12,260 bases of DNA from contig VXZL01000039.1 in the NCBI GenBank assembly GCA_009845505.1, positions 1 through 12,260 of the forward strand. Direction: 5' to 3'. Shown in pieces: positions 5,741 to 12,205 of the stretch. The stretch is from Candidatus Poribacteria bacterium. Lineage in GTDB: Bacteria; Poribacteria; WGA-4E; WGA-3G. The notes beneath the pieces were generated by a model that saw only the letters and a program-made list of their open reading frames with translations, was not told the DNA's origin and made no database searches. The position numbers were made by a program, and so were the translations under genes. How positions within the stretch are numbered: the stretch's first letter is position 1; every line of letters starts with the position of its first letter.

Positions 5741-6514
5741 ATGACCGAGAAACCCGTTAACAAAAGATTGAAGCATTCAGTAGATAATGCGCTCTGCCAA
5801 GAGATTACCTTGACAGAGACTCCTCAAGAAATCCTTTTCTCTCTCTTTAAGCGGTTTGAAGGACGTGCTGCAATCGTCACAAGTGGGCAGCTGTCGGGTA
5901 TGGTGCTAATTCACTTGGCTGCTGAAAACCAGTTGCCCTTCCGGGTCTGCACGCTTGACACACTCCGACTTTTTCCTGAGACTTATGCCTTCCTTGAGAA
6001 GGTCGAATCGCGCTACGGTATTCAGATTGAGCAGATTCAACCTGACCCACAGGAAGTCCAAGAAATGGTCTCGGAGCACGGCGAATATCTGTTTTTTGAC
6101 AGCAAAGCGAAGCAGGAATACTGTTGTAACATTCGGAAAGTCCGCCCGATGCAACGACTGCTGGAGTCCTTGGATGTCTGGATAACGGGGCTGCGTCGCG
6201 ATCAGTCAGAGGCGAGAAAGCAGCTCCGCAAGGCAGAAATCATATCATCAACGACACACCCGGTCTTAAAGGTCAATCCGCTCCTTCACTGGACAGCTGA
6301 GGAGGTATGGCAGTTTGTCCGCGACAACGATATTCCCGTGAATCCGTTGCTTGAAGCCGATGCTGACGGCCACTATTATGAATCGCTCGGTTGTATTATA
6401 TGCACGACACCCATAAAACCGGGTGAACCGAAACGCGCCGGACGCTGGCGTTGGCAGAACGCCGCACCCACAACAGAAGATGCCAAAGAGTGCGGATTGC
6501 ATTACTCAATTTAA
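5741..6514 (+). CDS. Assimilatory APS reductase with [4Fe-4S] cluster (257 aa)
   Basis: Reduces adenylyl sulfate (APS) to sulfite with thioredoxin or a similar donor, in cytoplasmic sulfate assimilation. The C-terminal KECGLH (249-254) holds the catalytic Cys251. The cluster ligands Cys128-Cys129 (in EYCCNIRK) and Cys218-x2-Cys221 are present, which marks the APS-using branch rather than the cluster-free PAPS reductases. The nucleotide-binding loop is TSGQLSG (47-53), and LDTLRLFPET (72-81) corresponds to the usual LDTGxLFPET. GLRRDQSEAR (150-159) and GRWRW (234-238) are also typical. The AAGG at about 5728-5732 is a moderate ribosome binding site. It sits in one operon with the cysteine synthase. 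Sulfurylase and sulfite reductase genes are not seen in the window. Confidence 0.94.
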   Translation: MTEKPVNKRLKHSVDNALCQEITLTETPQEILFSLFKRFEGRAAIVTSGQLSGMVLIHLAAENQLPFRVCTLDTLRLFPETYAFLEKVESRYGIQIEQIQPDPQEVQEMVSEHGEYLFFDSKAKQEYCCNIRKVRPMQRLLESLDVWITGLRRDQSEARKQLRKAEIISSTTHPVLKVNPLLHWTAEEVWQFVRDNDIPVNPLLEADADGHYYESLGCIICTTPIKPGEPKRAGRWRWQNAAPTTEDAKECGLHYSI

Positions 6515-6516
6515 TT

Positions 6517-6572
6517 GTAGCACAAACTGTTAGTTTGTGTGTAGGGTTTGCCCGCAAACTAACAGTTTGCGG
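6517..6572. repeat. Inverted pair of palindromic repeat units after cysH
   Basis: Unit A (6517-6539) is a perfect hairpin CACAAACT / AGTTTGTG with loop GTT. Unit B (6552-6572) is a perfect hairpin CCGCAAACT / AGTTTGCGG with loop AAC. The 15-nt cores of A and B are exact reverse complements (6523-6537 and 6555-6569), so the two can also pair as one long stem. The place just after the cysH stop suits a transcription end or mRNA-stabilising role, but the T-run (6585-6590) begins 12 nt after the stem, so it is not a textbook intrinsic terminator. Confidence 0.75.
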
Positions 6573-6603
6573 TACGATTAGAAATTTTTTATCGAGTTCA
6601 CGT

Positions 6604-6609
6604 TATAAT
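6604..6609 (+). promoter_or_regulatory. Possible -10 box for cysO
   Basis: A perfect TATAAT lies 29 nt before the cysO ATG, after the palindromes at 6517-6572. No good -35 box is present at the expected distance (GAAATT at 6581-6586), so an independent cysO promoter is only possible. AAGGAG (6620-6625) is the ribosome binding site, with a long 12-nt spacer. Confidence 0.35.
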
Positions 6610-6637
6610 TAATACAAAAAAGGAGAAAATTTATTCC

Positions 6638-6919
6638 ATGTCTGTAACAGTCCGTATCCCAACCCCACTGAGACGCTTGACCCAAAACTTGGCAGAAGTT
6701 GAGACGGAAGGTGCCAATATTGAAGGCGTTATTGACAATCTTGAGGCGAATTATCCCGGTATGAAGGAACGTCTCTGTGATGAAGGCGGAAATATTCGTC
6801 GGTTCGTCAATATTTATCTTAACGATGAAGATATCCGTTTCCTTGACGGAAAAGCCACGCCTGTGACAGATGGTGCTGAAATTTCTATTATCCCCGCAAT
6901 CGCTGGCGGGCTTTTCTAA
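6638..6919 (+). CDS. Sulfur carrier protein CysO, ubiquitin-like (93 aa)
   Basis: A MoaD/ThiS-type beta-grasp protein. Its beginning (MSVTVRIPTPLR), the segment LEANYPGMKERL (35-46) and RRFVNIYLNDEDIRF (54-68) closely resemble M. tuberculosis CysO, and the C-terminus carries the Gly90-Gly91 that becomes a thiocarboxylate. In the known pathway CysO-COSH gives its sulfur to a serine derivative on CysM, forming CysO-cysteine, from which Mec frees cysteine. Here the Gly-Gly is followed by Leu92-Phe93, so the protein must be trimmed before activation; the adjacent JAMM protease is the obvious candidate. The start is backed by homology. The gene lies 123 bp after cysH and 116 bp before mec. The activating E1 enzyme is not in the window. 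Confidence 0.92.
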   Translation: MSVTVRIPTPLRRLTQNLAEVETEGANIEGVIDNLEANYPGMKERLCDEGGNIRRFVNIYLNDEDIRFLDGKATPVTDGAEISIIPAIAGGLF

Positions 6920-7035
6920 AGCCCGATACTGCAGATAAGCCTAAACGCTTCATTGGTACCCAGTTTTCAGGCGTTCCGACGCGGATTAGAGACATAGCAG
7001 AATGTGATCGCTTTGATGTGGCGAAAAAAAAGCAA

Positions 7036-7494
7036 ATGTTAACTTTACAACCGGAGACCCTTAGCGAAATTTATGCCCATGCAAAGTCGGAGTTTCCCGA
7101 TGAATGCTGCGGTGCTATTTTGAGTGATGGGACGCAGGAGTTTGTCTGGAAATGCCGGAATATACAGAATGCACTGCATCAGAAAGATCCCGACACATAT
7201 CCGCGCGATGCCCGCACGGCGTACGTTATACACCCTGATGATTTAATCGCTATTCACAAAGAGACAGAGACACAAAATCGGCAGATTAAGGTTTTCTACC
7301 ACTCGCACCCGAACCACGAGGCGTATTTCTCGGAGAAGGACAAGGCGGACGCGATGATGTGGGACGAACCCGCCTATCCGGATGCTACGTATCTGGTTAT
7401 CTCCGTTTATGACGCTGAGATACGCGCCGTGAAGGCTTTCGCCTACGATGAAACAGCCAAAGATTTTATCGATGTTCCCCTTGCAGGAACTTAA
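7036..7494 (+). CDS. JAMM-domain metalloprotease, Mec-like (152 aa)
   Basis: A compact zinc-dependent JAMM/MPN+ isopeptidase. Using the ATG at 7036, the motif is Glu23 (in PDECCGAIL), then His89-Ser-His91-Pro, Ser99 and Asp102 (HSHP...FSEKD), with the exact H-x-H-x7-S-x2-D spacing, so it should be catalytic. The length fits M. tuberculosis Mec, which cleaves the peptide bond between the CysO C-terminal glycine and cysteine. Its position next to cysO strongly supports that role. A second job, removing the Leu-Phe tail from CysO, is inferred from QbsD, the JAMM protease that trims Cys-Phe from QbsE in Pseudomonas. An in-frame GTG at 7018 would add MAKKKQ; neither start has a clear ribosome binding site. 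The 3' end overlaps the next gene. Confidence 0.92.
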   Translation: MLTLQPETLSEIYAHAKSEFPDECCGAILSDGTQEFVWKCRNIQNALHQKDPDTYPRDARTAYVIHPDDLIAIHKETETQNRQIKVFYHSHPNHEAYFSEKDKADAMMWDEPAYPDATYLVISVYDAEIRAVKAFAYDETAKDFIDVPLAGT

Positions 7495-9703
7495 AGCCCC
7501 TACCCTCCGCTCCTACGTTGGACTTATCACCTTCTCTGCGACTTCCCTTGCGCTCGCCCTCGGCATAACCCTCAAAAAGTTCCTCGTTTTTGAATACCAT
7601 TCTAATACCGGGGTCGTCGGATGGTTGAGTGCTAACGCCTATCCGAAACAACAAGAATACTTTTTCTATCTGTTAGCACTGCTCGGTGTCCCGATGGTAA
7701 TTGGGTTGTATGCGTTAGGATGGCGTCTCTATTCACACTGGTGCGCTATGTTGACGGCGCAACCCGTCCGGCGTGTGCTGAAAGCGAATGCATTAGCGTC
7801 CATTCCGTTGTGGCTCTGTTGGCTACAGGTGTACCACATCGGACAGTGGACGCTGATGGGTTTAATCCTACCAGTGGGTTTGTCCCTTTTAATCAAATTG
7901 GTGCTGCTGTCCCAGCGTTACTTCCCAAAACTGTGGACTTCTGCCGTTGATAGCACAGACGAAGTTACAAACTCTGCCAGCGAAGAGGATAGGGAAATCC
8001 GGACTGACGGTTATAGACTTACAAAGATCGCGAGCACAGCTCGCTCCTACAAGGTTTGGTGGCGCGGATTTACGTACGTTATCCTTCCAGTTTTTATTTA
8101 CCTTCTGACCTATGTAAACGGCATTCACGGTAAGATTGATCTGTTCCACGAGGGGGAGCGGCTCGCGCCTCTCAATGAGATGCTACGCGGCGGGATACCC
8201 TTTCGAGACATCTATATCCAGCATGGGGTCTTCCAAAACGCCTACTTGGCATGGATTGGCGGTCAACTCTTTGAACCGACGTTGTTCGGTCTGCGTTCAA
8301 TGGAAGACATATTGGGTCCGCTCGGCTATGTCGCCCTTTATCTGCTCGGTTTGCAGGTATTCCGCGGTGGATTCTTCACTGCCTTTATCTGTGTCGTGAT
8401 TGCCTCTGGAACAGAGTTCTGGGTATCCCCACGCCATAGTCTCGGTTTAATCAGTTTCGCCTTCGTTGCGAGTTTTCTTAAGGATGGTAGATTGCGGGAG
8501 AGGTTTGTAACTCCGATATTTCGACTCTCATGGAAACTTCTCCTCGCCGGACTTTTCGCAAGTTTGGCATTCTGGTACAGCACCGAAATCGGACTTTATA
8601 CGTTAGCTGCTGTCGGATTGTTTCTACTCGGATACACTTTCCTGCAGAACGAAATATCCATCCGCGAACGCTTTTTGCCCCTAATGAGTTATGGTTGCGG
8701 GGTGCTGTTAGGTTTTCTGCCGGTCTGCATCTATTTCCTTGCCCACGGTGCCTTAGACGATGTCATCTGGAATTCCTATATCCAGTGTCGTTATCAGCTT
8801 GAAACGTGGGGACTCGCTTTTCCGTCCCTATCAGAAATGCTTACGCTGTTATCCACAGATGGCTGGCATGCCTTTGTGTTCAGTGAAGGCTTTCGGTGGT
8901 ACCTGCCGATTGGTGTCTTTCTGACGCTTGCGGCGTATCTGACATATCGACACCTTTCTGGGACTCCCTCGACGCACACATTGCAGCTCTTGCTTCTATT
9001 GCTCGGTGGTATCGCCTTTTTTCGGACTGCACTGGGACGTTCAGATAGTGGGCATCTGATTTATGGTGCGACTTTCTTATGGTTGCTCTGCCTGTTGCCG
9101 TTAGAGGGCGGCATTTTAGGAATGTTCCGGACTTTGGTATCGTTCGTAACGGGTAAAGTGCGTTGGCACCACGCCCTGAGGGCGGCATGGGTGCTAATTC
9201 CAACTGTGATATTCTGTTGGTATGTTGGGGAGGCACATCAGCCTTTGGTAGGTCTTAGCGGGAAGTGGCAGCGGCTCCATCAAAATCCTTTCAAGCAACG
9301 GGTCGTCCCAGAAGAATTGGCACGTGCTGGGCGCGTTGACATCCCAGATGACCAAGTTGCCCAAATTCAGAAGGTCGTCGCTTATATCCAAGAAAACACG
9401 ACAGAAGACGAAAAAATTTTCGACTTTACGAGTCAAGGTGCCTACTACTTCTTTGCCAATCGACCCGGTGTCACCCGATTCCATCAGGTTTCCTACGCTT
9501 CGACACCTGCGATGCAGCACGAGGTTATTGCAGCCCTTGAGCAGGATCGGACGCAGTTGGTGCTTTTCAAAACGGGAGGGTGGTTTGATGCCGTTGACGC
9601 GATTCCTGTTGAGGAACGGCACCCGCTCATTGCGGCGTATTTACAGGCGAACTATGAACTCGCGGTGAACATTAACGATACGGAGATTTTGTTACGGAAG
9701 TGA
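7448..9703 (+). CDS. Large polytopic membrane protein, GT-C glycosyltransferase-like (751 aa)
   Basis: About 13-14 hydrophobic segments run from residue 22 to 595 (for example 22-44, 71-95, 132-156, 206-226, 364-398, 411-432, 510-527, 538-554, 579-595), followed by a soluble domain of about 150 residues. After the 206-226 segment comes an acidic loop, DLFHEGERLAP then GGIPFRDIYIQHG (231-260), resembling the first extracytoplasmic loop of GT39/GT83-type enzymes, where an acidic residue is catalytic. GRSDSGHL (530-537) and the C-terminal FFANRPGVTRF (668-678) also fit lipid-linked-sugar transferases. The exact donor and acceptor are unknown, and it may be a lipoprotein- or polysaccharide-modifying enzyme. 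It overlaps mec by 47 bp from the ATG at 7448, or 23 bp from an ATG at 7472; neither has a clear ribosome binding site. Two small palindromic repeat units appear to be built into the reading frame. Confidence 0.85.
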   Translation: MKQPKILSMFPLQELKAPTLRSYVGLITFSATSLALALGITLKKFLVFEYHSNTGVVGWLSANAYPKQQEYFFYLLALLGVPMVIGLYALGWRLYSHWCAMLTAQPVRRVLKANALASIPLWLCWLQVYHIGQWTLMGLILPVGLSLLIKLVLLSQRYFPKLWTSAVDSTDEVTNSASEEDREIRTDGYRLTKIASTARSYKVWWRGFTYVILPVFIYLLTYVNGIHGKIDLFHEGERLAPLNEMLRGGIPFRDIYIQHGVFQNAYLAWIGGQLFEPTLFGLRSMEDILGPLGYVALYLLGLQVFRGGFFTAFICVVIASGTEFWVSPRHSLGLISFAFVASFLKDGRLRERFVTPIFRLSWKLLLAGLFASLAFWYSTEIGLYTLAAVGLFLLGYTFLQNEISIRERFLPLMSYGCGVLLGFLPVCIYFLAHGALDDVIWNSYIQCRYQLETWGLAFPSLSEMLTLLSTDGWHAFVFSEGFRWYLPIGVFLTLAAYLTYRHLSGTPSTHTLQLLLLLLGGIAFFRTALGRSDSGHLIYGATFLWLLCLLPLEGGILGMFRTLVSFVTGKVRWHHALRAAWVLIPTVIFCWYVGEAHQPLVGLSGKWQRLHQNPFKQRVVPEELARAGRVDIPDDQVAQIQKVVAYIQENTTEDEKIFDFTSQGAYYFFANRPGVTRFHQVSYASTPAMQHEVIAALEQDRTQLVLFKTGGWFDAVDAIPVEERHPLIAAYLQANYELAVNINDTEILLRK
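8030..8053 (-). repeat. Palindromic repeat unit inside the membrane-protein gene
   Basis: On the minus strand the unit reads CTTGTAGGA, then GCGAGC-TGT-GCTCGC. The leader CTTGTAGGA and the TGT loop are identical to the repeat at 13-36, only the stem differs. It is 24 bp long, begins at a codon boundary and encodes residues 195-202 (ASTARSYK) in the soluble loop between two membrane segments, so it does not break the frame. Confidence 0.6.
8494..8523 (+). repeat. Probable diverged copy of the GTAGGAG palindromic repeat in coding sequence
   Basis: GGAGAGGTTTGTAACTCCGA (8497-8516) differs from the unit at 16-46 (GGAGGGGTTTGTAACCCCGA) at only two of these 20 positions, keeping the TGT loop. It lies in the same membrane-protein gene, encoding part of the polar loop around residues 349-358. 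Two changes weaken the stem, so it may be an old insertion adapted to coding, or coincidence. Confidence 0.45.
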
Positions 9704-9706
9704 CCT

Positions 9707-10090
9707 TCAGGATTGAGGTTCTGGTTCTACTGAAAGCCGTAGTGCCAAGCGAACCGTATGGCGAACGTCCGTGCATATTTGTAGCACCTGTTCTGCTCCC
9801 TTTTCAAGAATTTCTCGGAGAAACCAATCGTTCTGTGCAACGCGAGTGGTGATCTCCTCCGGAGACCTAACGAGCAAGTGCATACGGAATTGATGCGGGA
9901 TCCGTTTCTGGATCGCTTTCTCTTGACGGTGTCGCTCGGCTTCGGGAATCGGCATCACTACCAGCAAATCGACATCCGAGTGTTCTGTTGGCGTGCCGTA
10001 GGCGTAGGAGCCGAAAAGGATAACTTGCTCCGGGGCAAACTCACGCACAATAGTATCACATACTGCTTGAATCTCTGTTGGGGAAATCAT
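9707..10090 (-). CDS. Minimal nucleotidyltransferase (MNT) domain protein (127 aa)
   Basis: A small polymerase-beta-like nucleotidyltransferase of the MNT/MntA type. The signature GSYAYG (27-32) and SDVDLL (38-43, Asp39 and Asp41 as metal ligands) are intact. The third acidic position, expected in a strand such as FRLDLLV, is His71 in FRMHLLV, so catalysis may be impaired. MNT proteins usually pair with HEPN toxins and can AMPylate them, but no HEPN gene is adjacent: the upstream partner is the Gfo/Idh oxidoreductase, whose stop overlaps this start by ATGA, and downstream is the convergent membrane-protein gene only 3 bp away. The last 30 residues (after LREILEKG) are not typical of the family and could result from an old frameshift or deletion that removed a partner gene; that is inference. 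Confidence 0.82.
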   Translation of the reverse strand: MISPTEIQAVCDTIVREFAPEQVILFGSYAYGTPTEHSDVDLLVVMPIPEAERHRQEKAIQKRIPHQFRMHLLVRSPEEITTRVAQNDWFLREILEKGAEQVLQICTDVRHTVRLALRLSVEPEPQS

Positions 10091-11145
10091 TGTGTAATCA
10101 AAATCCGATAGATGTCCTCAAAAAGTCTAACATCTGTCAACGTATCTTCGGCTGAAGAGCGGAACGGCTCGTCGTTACGAACATTGGCAATAAAGTATTC
10201 CGCTTCTCTGTGATATGCCCAGGTCCAACTCGGTCTCGGAATCGGACGAGTGATTTCCTGTTCTTCTCCAGCACGGTAGATTTCGACCTCTGCAGGGGTG
10301 TTCTTCAGGAGCAGTGGCGGTGCCCATGTGTGGACCCATCCGTTCTCAAAATAGATTTGGCTATGCTCGTCCCACCGATAGTGAGAAACATGTCCCGTCT
10401 CTAACGTCACACGAATGCCGTCCATATCGAAGATAACGACACCCGAATATCCATTTTCGTCTAAATCGACCGCTTTGACGGTGACCTTGTCCCCGGCATC
10501 GAGAAACCAACGCATCAGATTGATATTGTGCGTATATTGTTGGAGGTATCCGATGTAGGAGCGTCGGTAGCGTTCAGGTATCCACTCCGGTGTTTTGACC
10601 GGTGCACTGGGTTTTGTTTCTGAAGTACCATCCATGCGGGTATCGAGGTTGCAGACCCAATCGCCACCGAATCCGTGATTTCTGGCGTACGTCAAGCGAC
10701 CGAGTTCCCCGGTTTCTCGGAATTGCACGACTTTCGCTTTGACGATTTCGTTCCCGGCATCGTATCGTTTCATGTAGCCTACCATCAGTTTTTTGCCGGA
10801 CTGCTGCGATGCCGCCACAATCGTCTCGGCTTGCTGAACGGAGACAGCCATCGGTTTTTCCATGAAGACGTGTTTGCCTGCCAGGAGAAGGTCTTTCGCG
10901 ATTTCGCCTTGCAAGGCAAAGTCAGCAGATACTGCGACTGCTTCAATATCGGCGTTTTGTGCGAGTTCGTGATGGTCCCGGTAAAGTTTAGGAATACCGA
11001 AACGACTTTGGACTTTTTGTCCGAGTTCTGTCCGCACTTCGGCGAGTCCGATGAGTTCACAGTCTGGAATGCTCGAAAAATTTGGGATGTGGACCTTCTG
11101 TGCCATGAACCCACATCCGATATAACCGAGTCGAATTTTTTCCAT
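10087..11145 (-). CDS. Gfo/Idh/MocA-family NAD(P)-dependent oxidoreductase (352 aa)
   Basis: An N-terminal Rossmann fold begins at once with GYIGCGFMA (7-15), the dinucleotide-binding turn. The EKP motif (96-98, in HVFMEKPMAV), whose Lys is catalytic in the family, is present, followed by the C-terminal alpha/beta sheet domain with His206 in QYTHNINLMRW as probable active-site residue. Length is normal (330-390 aa). Such enzymes oxidise or reduce sugars, inositols and related compounds in the cytoplasm; the substrate cannot be inferred here. There is no signal peptide. Residues 165-190 form a charged, proline-containing insertion. The ATG at 11145 has only a weak GAGA upstream. The gene's last codons overlap the MNT start by 4 bp, so both are made from one message. 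No lactonase or kinase of a matching pathway adjoins it. Confidence 0.92.
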   Translation of the reverse strand: MEKIRLGYIGCGFMAQKVHIPNFSSIPDCELIGLAEVRTELGQKVQSRFGIPKLYRDHHELAQNADIEAVAVSADFALQGEIAKDLLLAGKHVFMEKPMAVSVQQAETIVAASQQSGKKLMVGYMKRYDAGNEIVKAKVVQFRETGELGRLTYARNHGFGGDWVCNLDTRMDGTSETKPSAPVKTPEWIPERYRRSYIGYLQQYTHNINLMRWFLDAGDKVTVKAVDLDENGYSGVVIFDMDGIRVTLETGHVSHYRWDEHSQIYFENGWVHTWAPPLLLKNTPAEVEIYRAGEEQEITRPIPRPSWTWAYHREAEYFIANVRNDEPFRSSAEDTLTDVRLFEDIYRILITQ

Positions 11146-11156
11146 ATTTTATCTCT

Positions 11157-11253
11157 AATTGCTAATGGGCTGTTGGCTGTTGGTCTATAGCAAAGACGCA
11201 AGCGTTAAAGTACGCCCTCTTTGCCAACTGCCAATTGCTAACGGCTGTTGGCT
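11157..11253. repeat. Two copies of an AATTGCTAAYGG-CTGTTGGCT repeat
   Basis: Copy 1 begins at 11157 (AATTGCTAATGGGCTGTTGG) and copy 2 at 11233 (AATTGCTAACGGCTGTTGGC). The sequence between, 11181-11232, contains GTTGG- and AACTGCCAA-type fragments of the same motif in the opposite direction. Copy 2 forms the end of the minus-strand HEAT-repeat gene. Apart from these repeats, no promoter or gene was seen in 11146-11237. Confidence 0.65.
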
Positions 11254-11684
11254 AATTGCCGTGATTCTATCTGTTCAACTGCTGTTTGGGCACCCTCTCG
11301 CACGAGCGCAGAGGCGTCGTCTCGGGCGAGTTGTTTCAGCTTACCGAGACTGCGGTTCGTTTCTAATTTGCCGAGGGCAACGGCGACGAAGTAACGCACA
11401 TCGGCATCCTCGTCGTCCAAGGCTTCTAACAGGACCTTTGTATCGGTTGCCGTAGCGAGGTGTCGGTCTGCGTCACCTATATTAATCAGTGCTTGTGCGG
11501 CGATCCGCCGTGAGTGGAGGTCACCGTGACGGAGGGAGGCAAGGATGTCGTCATGGTTTCCGTTGGGAATCACCGGAAGGTTGTCCCAGTCGCAATCTAA
11601 GCAGAACCATGAATTTCCGTCCAACCGTCGGAGGTTCGGATTTCCACAAGATGGGCATTCCCCAAATTCCTGATGCTGGTTCAT
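11238..11684 (-). CDS. Zinc-ribbon and HEAT-repeat protein (148 aa)
   Basis: The N-terminus is a zinc ribbon: Cys10-x2-Cys13 (ECPSCG) and Cys28-x2-Cys31 (FCLDCD), 14 residues apart. From about residue 44 to 140 there are three helical HEAT-like repeats with the usual signature of paired helices and conserved Asp/Arg: HSRRIAAQALINIGD (57-71), DADVRYFVAVALGKL (93-107), ALVREGAQTAVEQI (126-139). Such repeats make protein-protein contacts; phycobilisome-lyase-like and scaffold roles are known in relatives, but no function can be given here. The last residues RQLANSR and the stop are encoded by a dispersed intergenic repeat, suggesting the original C-terminus was replaced or extended. The ATG has only a weak GGA upstream. 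Confidence 0.82.
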   Translation of the reverse strand: MNQHQEFGECPSCGNPNLRRLDGNSWFCLDCDWDNLPVIPNGNHDDILASLRHGDLHSRRIAAQALINIGDADRHLATATDTKVLLEALDDEDADVRYFVAVALGKLETNRSLGKLKQLARDDASALVREGAQTAVEQIESRQLANSR

Positions 11685-11709
11685 GATTTCATCCGTTGTT
11701 TTTGATTAC

Positions 11710-11739
11710 GGCACACGGCGTGTACCTATTACTGTAATA
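11710..11739. repeat. Two adjacent palindromes upstream of the HEAT-repeat gene
   Basis: GGCACACG-G-CGTGTACC (11710-11726) is palindromic with one mismatch, and TATTAC-T-GTAATA (11727-11739) is a perfect palindrome, directly abutting. They lie 26 bp upstream of the HEAT-repeat ATG and 31 bp after the next gene's stop, so they may be an operator or a transcription end. No T-tract follows the first stem. Confidence 0.4.
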
Positions 11740-11769
11740 AATTATGTTTGGTGGCAGCGTTTACCAGCG

Positions 11770-12150
11770 TTATGCCTCGGAAACAGGGTTCCCTTCCAAC
11801 TCTGGTAACTCGCGCCAAATTTCGGGACCCTCTGGTTTGAAGTTGATGGTCGCAATGAACTGCATACCGTGATAGAAGTTGATTTTGAATTTGCCGCCAC
11901 CGAAATTTTGCTTGAGGTATTCCAGTGGGGCTTCAATCAACGGACCCATTTCGTCCGCGTGATAGAAGGCGAGTGCTTTAAATCGCACGGTATTGCCGAC
12001 CGGTTCTTGTACAAGCAGCTGCGCCGACGTGGCAGGAAAAAGCACCTGGAAGGCTTGCCACAAGTCTGAAACGGTAGGGTTCAGCTTCCCGATGCGTTTT
12101 TTGAAGTCGTTCTCAAGGTATTCTGAAAAAGTATTGAAAACCCAGTCCAT
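11770..12150 (-). CDS. Hypothetical protein, unknown family (126 aa)
   Basis: I do not recognise this protein. From the ATG at 12150 it reads as a soluble, mixed alpha/beta protein with no signal peptide or membrane segment: an amphipathic start (MDWVFNTFSEYLENDF), a helical segment with SDLWQAFQVLFP, then strands around VRFKALAFYHADEMG, and the motif YLKQNFGGGKFKINFYHG followed by FIATINFKPEGPE. Composition and the absence of stop codons over 380 bp support a real gene. The frame continues upstream to a TTG at 12180, and the stop/start string TAATG at 12148-12152 overlaps a second short frame (see findings), so the true start is uncertain and a frameshift is possible. Neighbours give no clue to its role. 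Confidence 0.6.
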   Translation of the reverse strand: MDWVFNTFSEYLENDFKKRIGKLNPTVSDLWQAFQVLFPATSAQLLVQEPVGNTVRFKALAFYHADEMGPLIEAPLEYLKQNFGGGKFKINFYHGMQFIATINFKPEGPEIWRELPELEGNPVSEA

Positions 12151-12205
12151 TATATCGGTGCATTTAAGAAGTCCTTCCAATCAAAGTTGGGCAGAGGGAA
12201 CTCCT

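Noticed and set aside
5741..6514. PAPS reductase as the identity of the cysH product
   Set aside because: The Cys-Cys and Cys-x2-Cys cluster ligands are present, which indicates the [4Fe-4S] APS reductase type.
9704..9760. Intrinsic terminator between the convergent membrane-protein and MNT genes
   Set aside because: The gap is 3 bp, and the only inverted repeat (TTCAG/CTGAA) is short with a 18-nt loop and no T-run.
10000..10013. GTAGGAG strings in the MNT gene and at 10555-10561 in the Gfo/Idh gene as further copies of the palindromic repeat
   Set aside because: They lack the stem-TGT-stem core and encode conserved family residues (for example GSYAYG), so the match is coincidental.
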